Origin: Paractinoplanes toevensis
Lineage (GTDB): Bacteria; Actinomycetota; Actinomycetes; Mycobacteriales; Micromonosporaceae
DNA length: 64,000 bases
NCBI RefSeq assembly: GCF_018332695.1
Contig: NZ_BOQN01000068.1
Location: 35,943-99,942 of the forward strand
Direction of reading: 5' to 3'
Positions 33,833-41,732 of this stretch are shown here, in pieces. The number at the start of each line of letters is the position of its first letter. Position 1 is the first letter of the stretch. A model generated the notes under the pieces. The model had not been told where the DNA came from. It was given only the letters and a program-made list of their open reading frames with translations, and searched no databases. Both the position numbers and the translations under genes were made by a program.

Positions 33833-35598
33833 TCGCGTGGCCGGCTTTCGGCGCCGGCATGCTGCTGCTCGGTGCCGTCGTGCTCGCCCTCGCCGTCGCC
33901 CGCCGCTTCCCCGCGCCGCTGCTGGGCATGCTGGGCGCCACCGCCGTCACCGGCCTCCTCGCGACCGGGTTGTGGCTGGCCGGGAGCCCGGTCGCGGTCA
34001 CCGGCCGGCTATGGGTGGCCGCGGTGGCGTTGCTTGCGCCGACCGCGATCGCGCTCTACCCGGACGGCCGCCCGCCCACCGGCCTCGGCTGGTCCGCTCC
34101 CGCCCTGCTCGTCGCCACGGGTGGACTGGGCATCGCCTACCCGGCCCAGTTCGCCTACACCGGACTGATCGAGCTGGTCCAATATCTCCTGGTCCTGGCG
34201 ATGCATTGGTGGCGCTTCGAGCACAGCGAACCGGCCGCCCGGCGCTCGCTGCAATGGCTGGCACTGGGTGCCCTCCCGGGATCGCTGATCGCCGGCACGG
34301 CCGGCTTCACCCTCTCGCGGTCGGGCGCCGCCGTCATCGTTCTCCTCGTCTGGGCCGTCCTGCTGACCTGCCTGGTGGTGGGGATCGCCGCCCCGGACAT
34401 CCGCGACATCCGGCGCCTGACCCTGGCGGTCAGCTCGCATGCGCTCACCGTGCTGATGGTGATGAGCGTCTTCGCCGGTGTGCTGGCCGGTCTCGACATG
34501 ATCGCCGGGCACCGGGTGACGCTCGCCCCCGGTGCTCTCGGGCTCATCGCCGCGGGCTGCGCGCTGGGCTACGCGCCGTTCGCCCGGCTGTTCCGGCAGA
34601 TCATCGAGATCCTCCTGTTCGGCGTGCGGCACGACCCGATCCAGGCGGCGTCGCGGGCCGGCGATCAGCTCGGCGAGGACCCGATACCGGCGTTGCGCTC
34701 GCTGCGGGAGTCGCTGGCCCTGCCGTACGCGGCCCTGGTCGACGGCTCCGGCCGGATCGTGGCCGCCACCGGGAGCGCCGCCGGGGTGGTCGTGCAGCAG
34801 CCGCTCTCGCCCACCGATCCTCGCCTGGGTCGTCTCGAGGTCGGCCTGCGGACCGGGCAGAGCCGGCTGCTGCGCGGCGACCAGCAGGTGCTGGCCGTGC
34901 TGGCCCCGGCGCTGGGCCAGCTCATGCACGCGCGGCGGCTCGGCGCCGACCTCCAGGCATCACGGGCCGCGATGGTGGAGGGCATCGAGGAGGAGCGCCG
35001 CCGGCTGCGGCGTGACCTGCACGACGGGGTGGGCCCGCGGCTCACCGGGCTGGCGTACGCGGCCGACGCCGCTCGCAACGTCCTGGGCCGCGACCCGGAG
35101 CGGGCGGCGACGTTGCTGACCGGGGTACGGGCCGAAGCCGGGGAGGCGATCGCCGAGGTGCGGCGACTCGTGGAAGGGCTGCGACCGCCGAGTCTGGATC
35201 AGGTCGGACTCGAGCAGGCGTTGCGCCAGCACGCCCGGCACCTGTTGCGCCCGGACGGCCGCCCGCTGCTCGTCGAGGTCCTCGTCCCGGTCCCGCTCCC
35301 GCCGCTGGGCGCGGCCATCGAGGTGGCCGCCTACCGGATCGTCGTGGAGGCGCTGACCAACACCGCTCGGCACGCCGACGGCGAGCACGCCGTCGTCACC
35401 CTGCGTCGGGACGGCGACGTGCTCGCGGTCGAGATTCGCGACGACGGCGCCGCACGAGGGCCGTGGCTGCCCGGCGTCGGCATCACCTCCATGCGCGAAC
35501 GCACCGAGTTGCTCGGCGGCTCGGTGGTCGCCGGGGCCGGCGAGGACGGCGGCAGCGTCGTGGCGACCCTGCCACTCGTCGCGTCGGTGCACCGGTAA
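33829..35598 (+). CDS. NarL-type sensor histidine kinase
   Basis: 589 residues from GTG 33829, overlapping the response-regulator stop. The N-terminal ~270 residues hold eight or more membrane helices with little extracellular sequence, so it likely senses a signal in the membrane. A GAF-like linker follows (about 290-365), then HisKA_3: EEERRRLRRDLHDGVGPRLTG with phospho-His H398, and a HATPase domain (EALTNTARHADGEHAVV; GIGITSMRERTELLGG-type end reads GVGITSMRERTELLGGSV). It would phosphorylate the upstream regulator. Confidence 0.9.
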   Translation: MIAWPAFGAGMLLLGAVVLALAVARRFPAPLLGMLGATAVTGLLATGLWLAGSPVAVTGRLWVAAVALLAPTAIALYPDGRPPTGLGWSAPALLVATGGLGIAYPAQFAYTGLIELVQYLLVLAMHWWRFEHSEPAARRSLQWLALGALPGSLIAGTAGFTLSRSGAAVIVLLVWAVLLTCLVVGIAAPDIRDIRRLTLAVSSHALTVLMVMSVFAGVLAGLDMIAGHRVTLAPGALGLIAAGCALGYAPFARLFRQIIEILLFGVRHDPIQAASRAGDQLGEDPIPALRSLRESLALPYAALVDGSGRIVAATGSAAGVVVQQPLSPTDPRLGRLEVGLRTGQSRLLRGDQQVLAVLAPALGQLMHARRLGADLQASRAAMVEGIEEERRRLRRDLHDGVGPRLTGLAYAADAARNVLGRDPERAATLLTGVRAEAGEAIAEVRRLVEGLRPPSLDQVGLEQALRQHARHLLRPDGRPLLVEVLVPVPLPPLGAAIEVAAYRIVVEALTNTARHADGEHAVVTLRRDGDVLAVEIRDDGAARGPWLPGVGITSMRERTELLGGSVVAGAGEDGGSVVATLPLVASVHR

Positions 35599-35630
35599 CG
35601 CCGCGGCCCTCCGCCGCTCCGGGAAAGTAA

Positions 35631-37091
35631 TCAGCCACGCGTGGACCACTGCTGGTTCTGTCCTGCGTTGCAGGCCCAGATGATGATCTTGGTTCCGTTG
35701 GCGGTCGAGGCACCGTTGGCATCCAAACAGAGGCCGGACTGTACGCCGGTGATGGTGCCGTTGGCGTTGACGTTCCATTGCTGGTTGGCCTGGCCGTTGC
35801 AGTCCCAGATGAGCACGGCGGTGCCGTTGGTGGTGCCGGCACCGCTCGCGTCGAGGCACTTGTTGCCGTACACCTGCAGTTGCCGGCCCGCGGTGTAGGT
35901 CCAGCGTTGCTGGGTGCTGCCGGCACAGTCCCACAGTTGCACCTGGGTGCCGTTGGTGGCGGCGGCGTTCGGCACGTCGATGCAGCGGCCGGACTGCCCG
36001 CCCACGATCTGCACGTTCTGCTGCGGGTTGGCGCCGCCGGCCGGCGCGTACCCGGCGGCGGTGATGTTGGCCTGTACCGCGTTCTCGGTCGCCGCTGACG
36101 GGTAACCGGCGGTCAGCACGCCCTCGTAGAAGGTGCCGCGGCCGGTGACGCTGTTGTCGCCACCGATGCCGAGGAGGATCGCGCCCTCCTTCTTCATCGG
36201 GTTGTACCCGTTGGGGCGCACGCCGTCGAAGTAGTTCGTCAGGCTGCCCGACTGGGCGTTCCCGCCCCGGATGGCCCAATGATTCGGTTCGCCCTTGACC
36301 ATGGCGGTCACGAACCGGTGGTTGACCGACGCGATGTTGTTGTATCCGGCGTTCACCCCGGAGAACAGCCCCCACTCCAGGTCGGCCATGATCCACGGGC
36401 CGCTCCCGGCGCCATAACCCCACTGCTTGTCGGCGCCGAAGTAGACGGTTTCCATGATCGCGGGCGAGTCGGCCTGGCCGTCGGTCTGTGCGTTGCCGTA
36501 GTCGAAGCAGCACCACTGGTTGTAGTGGGTGCCGTCGACGACCGCGTAGATACCCTCGGGCTGGTCGCCGGTCGCGATCCCGTTGGTGTTGTTGTTGCGG
36601 TAACCGGTTCCGGGGGCGATGTAGACGCCGTAAGCGTTCTGGCCACCGATGGTGATCGGGGCGGCTTTGGCGTCGGCGAGGTTGTCCCAGCCGCCGGCCG
36701 CGGGGCCCGGCCAGTAGCCGGGGGGTGCCTGGGTGAGGCGGTTGTTGCGGCCGGACTGGTCGTAGAGGACGGTGACCACGCAACTCGTACCGGCGCAGAA
36801 CGAGTCCTGCACGGCGGCGTTGGCATAGCCACCGGCGGTGAGCACGCCGATGTCTCGGGTGGTGTTGTCCGACGAGCGCCGGACCTGGTAGAGCGGGCCG
36901 TTGTAGGCGCCGTACAGCGCCCGGGTGGTGCTGTGCGCGGCGACGCACGGCGTACCACCCGAGGCGTAGATGTCGCACGGGCCGGTCCCGGCGGCGCGGG
37001 CGGGCGCCGCGTCCGAGACCACGTAGGCGCCGGCGACGAGGATCATCAGGGTTCCCGCGACGGCCGGCAGACGGCTCAGCATTCTCGGCAT
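35631..37091 (-). CDS. secreted GH54 alpha-L-arabinofuranosidase with C-terminal CBM13 (ricin-type)
   Basis: 486 residues; ATG 37091 is the only in-frame Met that gives a proper signal peptide (cleavage near APARA|A). The GH54 (ArfB) domain comes first: GPCDIYASGGTPCVAAHSTTRALY, SFCAGTSCVVTVLYDQSGR, CCFDYGN and DLEWGLF with the expected nucleophile E239, and FDG with candidate acid/base D289. A linker leads to a ricin-type lectin domain with three repeats (SGRCIDV...QQRW; NKCLDAS...NQQW; SGLCLDA...NQQW; about 365-486). It would remove arabinofuranosyl side chains from arabinan or arabinoxylan outside the cell. It is the last gene of the LacI-GH operon, 22 bp after its paralogue, which has the same domains in reverse order. 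Confidence 0.9.
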   Translation of the reverse strand: MPRMLSRLPAVAGTLMILVAGAYVVSDAAPARAAGTGPCDIYASGGTPCVAAHSTTRALYGAYNGPLYQVRRSSDNTTRDIGVLTAGGYANAAVQDSFCAGTSCVVTVLYDQSGRNNRLTQAPPGYWPGPAAGGWDNLADAKAAPITIGGQNAYGVYIAPGTGYRNNNTNGIATGDQPEGIYAVVDGTHYNQWCCFDYGNAQTDGQADSPAIMETVYFGADKQWGYGAGSGPWIMADLEWGLFSGVNAGYNNIASVNHRFVTAMVKGEPNHWAIRGGNAQSGSLTNYFDGVRPNGYNPMKKEGAILLGIGGDNSVTGRGTFYEGVLTAGYPSAATENAVQANITAAGYAPAGGANPQQNVQIVGGQSGRCIDVPNAAATNGTQVQLWDCAGSTQQRWTYTAGRQLQVYGNKCLDASGAGTTNGTAVLIWDCNGQANQQWNVNANGTITGVQSGLCLDANGASTANGTKIIIWACNAGQNQQWSTRG

Positions 37092-37113
37092 CTCATCGAG
37101 TCCTCTCCTGCTC

Positions 37114-38574
37114 TCAGCGGTAGCCGGCGGCGGCGATGTTGGCCTGGACGGCGTTCTCGGTCGCGTCCGTCGGGTAGCCGACGACCATGGCGCCCTCGTA
37201 GAACGTGCCGGCGCTCTGGTTCGCGCCGCCGTCCGGCTTGCAGCAGTCACCGCCGCTGCCGAGAACGATCGCGCCCTGCTTCCTCATCGGGCTGTAGCCG
37301 GACGGCAGCGAGCCGTCCCACAGCGTGAAGAGGTTGCCGCTCTGTGCGTCGCTGCCCTTGATCGCGAAGCGGGAGGTTCCGTTGTTCTTCAGGGTCGCGG
37401 TCACGAACTTGCTGGTGAAGGCGCGCTGGTTGGGGTTCCACGTGCTGCTGCCGCCGGGGAACAGACCCCATTCGAGGTCGGCCTGCACCCAGGGCCCGGT
37501 TCCGGAGCAGCCGCCGAACCAGCAGCTCTTGCCGAAGTAGATCGCGTCCATGGCACCGGCGGCGTCGGCCTTGCGGGTGGTCTCGCTGTTGCCGTAGTCG
37601 AAGCAGCAGCCGCTGTTGACGTGGGTGCCGCTGGTGACCATGTACATGCCCTCGGGGGCGCTGCCGGTCGGAACACCGGTCAGGTGCCCGTCGCGCCAGT
37701 AGCTGTTGCCCGGGTTGATGTAGAGCGAGTAGGCCTTGGCGCCACCCACGGTCAGCGACTCGGTCGTGGCGACCGCGGGCTTGCTCTGCGGCGAACCGGG
37801 AACCGCGGACGAGCCCTGGTACCACAGGTCGTTGCCGCGCCCGGATTGGTCGTAGAGGACGGTGACCACGCAGGTGGTGCCGGCGCAGAAGGAGTCCTGG
37901 CTCGCCGCGTCGGCCACGCCGCCGGCGAGCGCCCCGATGGCGCGGGTGGTGTTGTCGGAGCTGCGCCTGACCTGGTAGAGGTTGCCGCGATAGGAGCTGT
38001 AGAGCGCTCGCACCGTGCTGTGCGCCGCCACGCACGGCGTACCGCCCGCGGCGTAGATGTCGCAGGGCCCGCCCCCGGTGCCGCCCGGGGTGACCTGCGC
38101 CCACTGCTGGTTGGACTGGCCGTTGCAGGCCCACAGCAGGGTCTTGGTGCCGTTCGCGGTGCCGGCCCCACTGGCGTCGAGACACAACCCCGACTGCACA
38201 CCGGTGATCGTGCCGTTCGCGTTGACATTCCACTGCTGGTTGACCTGACCGTTGCAGTCCCAGATCACCACCGTCGTACCGTTGACCGTGCCCTGCCCGG
38301 ACGCATCCAGGCACTTGTTGCCGTACACCTGCAATTGCTTGCCGCTCGTGTACGTCCACGACTGACCGGCACCACCCGAGCAGTCGTACAACTGAGTCTG
38401 CAGACCGTTGGTCGTGGCGGCGTTCGGCACGTCCAGGCAACGGCCGGACTGGCCACCGACGATGCGGGTGGGTGTTCCGACGGTTGCGGCCGCGGCCGGG
38501 TTCGCACCGGTACTGACGGCCGCACCGGCCATCAGAACACTGAGGACGGCGAGAACGAACGATCGATGGAGCAT
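37114..38574 (-). CDS. secreted alpha-L-arabinofuranosidase with N-terminal CBM13 and C-terminal GH54
   Basis: 486 residues, ATG 38574, signal peptide to about residue 30 (NPAAAA|T). Domain order is the reverse of its neighbour: the ricin-type CBM13 domain (about 34-160, repeats SGRCLDV, NKCLDASGQG, SGLCLDASGAG) precedes a short Gly/Thr linker and the GH54 domain (about 170-486) with SFCAGTTCVVTVLYDQSGR, CCFDYGN, DLEWGLF (E368) and WDG (D420). The two CBM13 domains are nearly the same in sequence (NVNANGTITGVQSGLCLDA), showing recent shuffling or gene conversion. Same predicted reaction; possibly different spatial reach on the polymer. Confidence 0.9.
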   Translation of the reverse strand: MLHRSFVLAVLSVLMAGAAVSTGANPAAAATVGTPTRIVGGQSGRCLDVPNAATTNGLQTQLYDCSGGAGQSWTYTSGKQLQVYGNKCLDASGQGTVNGTTVVIWDCNGQVNQQWNVNANGTITGVQSGLCLDASGAGTANGTKTLLWACNGQSNQQWAQVTPGGTGGGPCDIYAAGGTPCVAAHSTVRALYSSYRGNLYQVRRSSDNTTRAIGALAGGVADAASQDSFCAGTTCVVTVLYDQSGRGNDLWYQGSSAVPGSPQSKPAVATTESLTVGGAKAYSLYINPGNSYWRDGHLTGVPTGSAPEGMYMVTSGTHVNSGCCFDYGNSETTRKADAAGAMDAIYFGKSCWFGGCSGTGPWVQADLEWGLFPGGSSTWNPNQRAFTSKFVTATLKNNGTSRFAIKGSDAQSGNLFTLWDGSLPSGYSPMRKQGAIVLGSGGDCCKPDGGANQSAGTFYEGAMVVGYPTDATENAVQANIAAAGYR

Positions 38575-38601
38575 GGCGGTTCCTCCTCTCAGGCGTACGG
38601 A

Positions 38602-40425
38602 TCAGCGGCCGAGCAGTCGCCAGGTCTGGTTGAGCGGGCTCGCCTGCGACACGGGCTTGCAGGTCCACTGGTGGACCACGGCACGGGCCGCGGTGGAGAC
38701 ACCGCTGACGTCGACGCACTTACCGCTGTGCCGGGCGACGAGCTGGTAGTCGTGCGCGTCGTTGCCGGCGTAACTGACCCGCCGCAGGGCGAACTGCTGG
38801 TTCAGGCCGCCGGCCAGGCAGGTCCACTGCTGCACGGCGGCACCGTCGGCGGTGGACACGCCGCTGACGTCGAGGCACTTACCGCTCTGCCGGTTGACCA
38901 CCGTGTAGGTGTCGGCGATTCCGGCCACCGGCTGGAAGACCCACTGCTGCTGGTCGCCGCCCTCGCAGGGGAACTGCTGCTGCTGGTTGCCGTCGGTGGT
39001 GCGCAGGTCGGTGTTGTCGAGGCACTGCCCGCTGTGCTGCACCACGGCAACACTCGAGAAGCCGGTGTCGGCCGGCGGCAGCACCGTGATCGTGTACGCG
39101 TCGGTGACGGTGTTGTTGGCGATGGTCACCGTCGTGGCGTTGCCGGTGAGCGTGACGACCCGGTCCTGGACGGTGGTCGGGCCGGCGACGGCGCCGCCGC
39201 TGTTGTACGGGATGCGCTGCACCCGTACGCGCACCTGGTTGCCGGTCACGACACCGCTGGTGGTGTCCAGCCCTTGCAGGTTGACGGTGAGGTTGCCGGT
39301 GGTGCGGCCCCCGCCGACGAGGACCTTGGCGTTACCGGCGGCCTTGGTGGCGTACGCGTCGTAGCCGGCGGACGGTGTGGTGGCTACCCCGGCACCGGTC
39401 TGCTGGGCGTAGAAGCGGTAGACCCACCACTCCCCCTTGGGCTGGTACTGGCCGGCGGAGTTGTGGACGAGCAGGTTGCCGAGGTCGTTGTGCAGGTTGC
39501 CGCCGCTGGCCCAGTTGGCGCGCAGGCCGTCGGCGCCGGCCCGTTCGAGCCGGGTGATGTACCAGGCGCCGTCGCCGGGATTCTGCTCGTCCGAGGCGCC
39601 GTACTCGTTGATCTGGTACGGCCTGGGGTGCGCGATGCCGCGGGAGTCGAGCGTGGCGTTGGCCGCCGCGACGTTGGCGACCGGGTCACCGGGCAGCGAG
39701 TGCCAGCTGATGATGTCCGGCACCGCGTTGTTGGCCTTGACGTAGTCGAGGTACTGATTCCACCAGGCACCGGACGCGGTGGTCGGCACGCCCGCGTAGC
39801 TCGGGCCGACGATCAGGGTGCCGGGCATGTCCGCGCGCAGCCGCTGATAGGTGCGTCGCCACAGCTCGAAGTACTGCGACTGCGGCCGGTTCCAGAAGAT
39901 CGAGATGTTGGGCTCGTTCCAGATGTCCCACTGCACAGGTACACCGGTGGCCTTCACGTCGGCGATCACCCGGGTGAGGAAGTTGTTGTAGTCGTTCCAG
40001 TCACCGTTGTCCCCCGGGTACCGGCCGATGTTGGCGCCGTCGGCACCCCACAGGTCGTGGGCGAGCAGGATGAAGGTGCCGCCGAGGGCTCGGGTGCGCA
40101 GCATCTGCGCCCGGGTGGCGTTCCACCGCCGGTCGTAACCGCCACCCTGCCAGCCGCTGCCCGGCAGCTGCGCGCCGCCGGCCCGCATGGCCCGGTAATC
40201 GACGTCGGTGAAGAAGTGGTCGGGCGGTGCGGCGCCGTTCTCGGTCATGCCGTAGATCCAGCCGGCGGCCCGGTGGGTCGGCGCGGCCGTGGTGGCGGCG
40301 AAGTTCACGCTGATGCTCTGGTCGTCGGCGCGGGCCGGGGACGCGGCGGCCAGGACGCCGAACCCGGCGAGCGCGACGACGAGGGTGCGGGCGATGCGGG
40401 CACGGATCGGGGATGGGGAACTCAC
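38602..40425 (-). CDS. secreted clan-A glycoside hydrolase (GH39-like) with CBM13 domain
   Basis: 607 residues from GTG 40425 (GGAGG upstream); signal peptide ends near SPARA|D. The (beta/alpha)8 catalytic part (about 35-340) has WNEPN with acid/base E171 and INEYG with nucleophile E274, the spacing expected for clan GH-A; overall it resembles GH39-type enzymes but GH30/GH79 relatives cannot be excluded. A beta-sandwich of about 110 residues follows, then a ricin-type CBM13 (about 460-607) with SGQCLDN, SGKCLDVSGVST and SGKCVDVSGVST repeats. Probably acts on a plant side-chain sugar. It follows the LacI gene by 77 bp and precedes the two GH54 genes by 27 bp. Confidence 0.85.
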   Translation of the reverse strand: MSSPSPIRARIARTLVVALAGFGVLAAASPARADDQSISVNFAATTAAPTHRAAGWIYGMTENGAAPPDHFFTDVDYRAMRAGGAQLPGSGWQGGGYDRRWNATRAQMLRTRALGGTFILLAHDLWGADGANIGRYPGDNGDWNDYNNFLTRVIADVKATGVPVQWDIWNEPNISIFWNRPQSQYFELWRRTYQRLRADMPGTLIVGPSYAGVPTTASGAWWNQYLDYVKANNAVPDIISWHSLPGDPVANVAAANATLDSRGIAHPRPYQINEYGASDEQNPGDGAWYITRLERAGADGLRANWASGGNLHNDLGNLLVHNSAGQYQPKGEWWVYRFYAQQTGAGVATTPSAGYDAYATKAAGNAKVLVGGGRTTGNLTVNLQGLDTTSGVVTGNQVRVRVQRIPYNSGGAVAGPTTVQDRVVTLTGNATTVTIANNTVTDAYTITVLPPADTGFSSVAVVQHSGQCLDNTDLRTTDGNQQQQFPCEGGDQQQWVFQPVAGIADTYTVVNRQSGKCLDVSGVSTADGAAVQQWTCLAGGLNQQFALRRVSYAGNDAHDYQLVARHSGKCVDVSGVSTAARAVVHQWTCKPVSQASPLNQTWRLLGR

Positions 40426-40502
40426 GGTGCCTCCGATCGGGGAACGAGGACAGCAGGAGTCGCGGGAGGAGCCGGCGGCTCGTCCCGGGGAGAGTGGACG
40501 GT

Positions 40503-41516
40503 TCAGTCGGGGCGGGCGGGCCCGGTGCTGTCGCGAAGCGAGATGGGCGGTGCGAGCAGCAGGTGCCGGTGCGGGTGCGTGGGGGTGGCGATCCGTTCGA
40601 GGAGCAGCTCGACGGCGTGCGAGCCCATCTCGAGGGCCGGGACGTCGGCGGCGGTCAGCTGCGGGCGGAAGCCTTCGGCCCAGTGCCGGGCGGCGACCCC
40701 GGCGATGGAGAGTTCACCCGGGACGGCGACGCCCAGCCGCTCGATGCCGCGCTGGAGACCGGGCATCGCCGCTTCGTTGACCGTGGTGACGGCGGTGACG
40801 TCCGGGTGGTGTTCGCGCAGCTGCTCGAGCCATTCCTCGCCGGCGGCGGGGTCGTCGGCGCAGGGCAGTTCGATACCGCTCAGGCCACGCTGCCGGACGG
40901 CCTCGGCGAAACCCGCCTGCGCCCGGTGCGCGGGGCCGTACCCGGCGGCGAGGAGCTCGGGCGAACGGTTGAGCAGCGCGATGGTGCGGTGGCCGAGATC
41001 GGCGAGATGGTGCACGCAACGGGCGACCAGTCCGGCGTAGTCGACATCGATCCAGCTGGTGCCGTGCGGATCGGCGGTGTGGCCGATCGTCACGAACGGC
41101 AGGCCGGCTTGCCGCAACCGGCCGACCCGCTCGTCCTCCAGCCGGATCTCCATGAGGAGGACCCCGTCGACGCGGCGGCCCGACACGATGCGTTCGAACG
41201 AGCGATCGTGGTCACCGCCGGACGGCGAGAGCAGCACGTCCAGATCGGCCCGGGCGGCCGCCTCGACGACGCTGGCGACGAACCCCAGCTGCATATCGGT
41301 CAGCCGCAGGCTGGCCGGGGGAATGACCAGCCCCAGGGTGCGGGTCCGGCCCTCCTTCAGCGCCCGGGCGGCGGCGTTGGGCCGGTAACCGATCTCGTCG
41401 ATGACAGCCTGGATGCGCTGCTTCGTCTCCGGGCTCACCGAGCGCCGGCCGCTGAGCGCGTAGGACACCGTGCTCCGGGACACTCCGGCCCGCCGGGCGA
41501 TCTCGCCGATGTTCAT
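40503..41516 (-). CDS. LacI-family regulator of the arabinofuranosidase cluster
   Basis: 337 residues. HTH: MNIGEIARRAGVSRSTVSYALSG (split; residues 1-23), with the hinge YRPNAAARALKEGRT. Periplasmic-binding-like effector domain (about 60-330), including VDGVLLMEIRLED and DLGHRTIALLNRS. It is the first gene of a run with three secreted hydrolases on the same strand. Two identical CGAATCGATTCG palindromes lie upstream, one 37 bp before its ATG and one nearer the divergent kinase gene, so autorepression and joint control of both units are likely. The effector is probably an arabinose-type sugar (inference). Confidence 0.88.
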   Translation of the reverse strand: MNIGEIARRAGVSRSTVSYALSGRRSVSPETKQRIQAVIDEIGYRPNAAARALKEGRTRTLGLVIPPASLRLTDMQLGFVASVVEAAARADLDVLLSPSGGDHDRSFERIVSGRRVDGVLLMEIRLEDERVGRLRQAGLPFVTIGHTADPHGTSWIDVDYAGLVARCVHHLADLGHRTIALLNRSPELLAAGYGPAHRAQAGFAEAVRQRGLSGIELPCADDPAAGEEWLEQLREHHPDVTAVTTVNEAAMPGLQRGIERLGVAVPGELSIAGVAARHWAEGFRPQLTAADVPALEMGSHAVELLLERIATPTHPHRHLLLAPPISLRDSTGPARPD

Positions 41517-41552
41517 GCCACCACCTCGCCCTCGGTGTGCGGGTCGTGATGT

Positions 41553-41564
41553 CGAATCGATTCG
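41553..41564. promoter_or_regulatory. LacI operator copy 1
   Basis: CGAATCGATTCG, a perfect 12-bp palindrome with the central CG step typical of LacI sites, located 37 bp upstream of the lacI start. An identical site lies 68 bp away. Confidence 0.8.
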
Positions 41565-41620
41565 CTGCTGACGCTAGGCAGAAGCATCTACGTATGTCAA
41601 TAGAAGGGAGAAGCGGTAGT

Positions 41621-41632
41621 CGAATCGATTCG
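41621..41632. promoter_or_regulatory. LacI operator copy 2
   Basis: The second exact CGAATCGATTCG. Centre-to-centre distance from copy 1 is 68 bp (about 6.5 helical turns), which would allow cooperative binding or looping. It is 101 bp upstream of the kinase start. Confidence 0.8.
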
Positions 41633-41732
41633 GAGTCGGCCCTACCGACCGCACACATTCATGCCCGTGGTTGGGGTCGCGCACTAGAGTGGCCGTCGCA
41701 CGCCGCACTCGACCTGAGCGCCGGAGGAGAAC

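Noticed and set aside
37621..41040. 1139-codon open frame on the plus strand
   Set aside because: Antisense to the GH54, GH39-like and LacI genes, all of which have clear family motifs on the minus strand.
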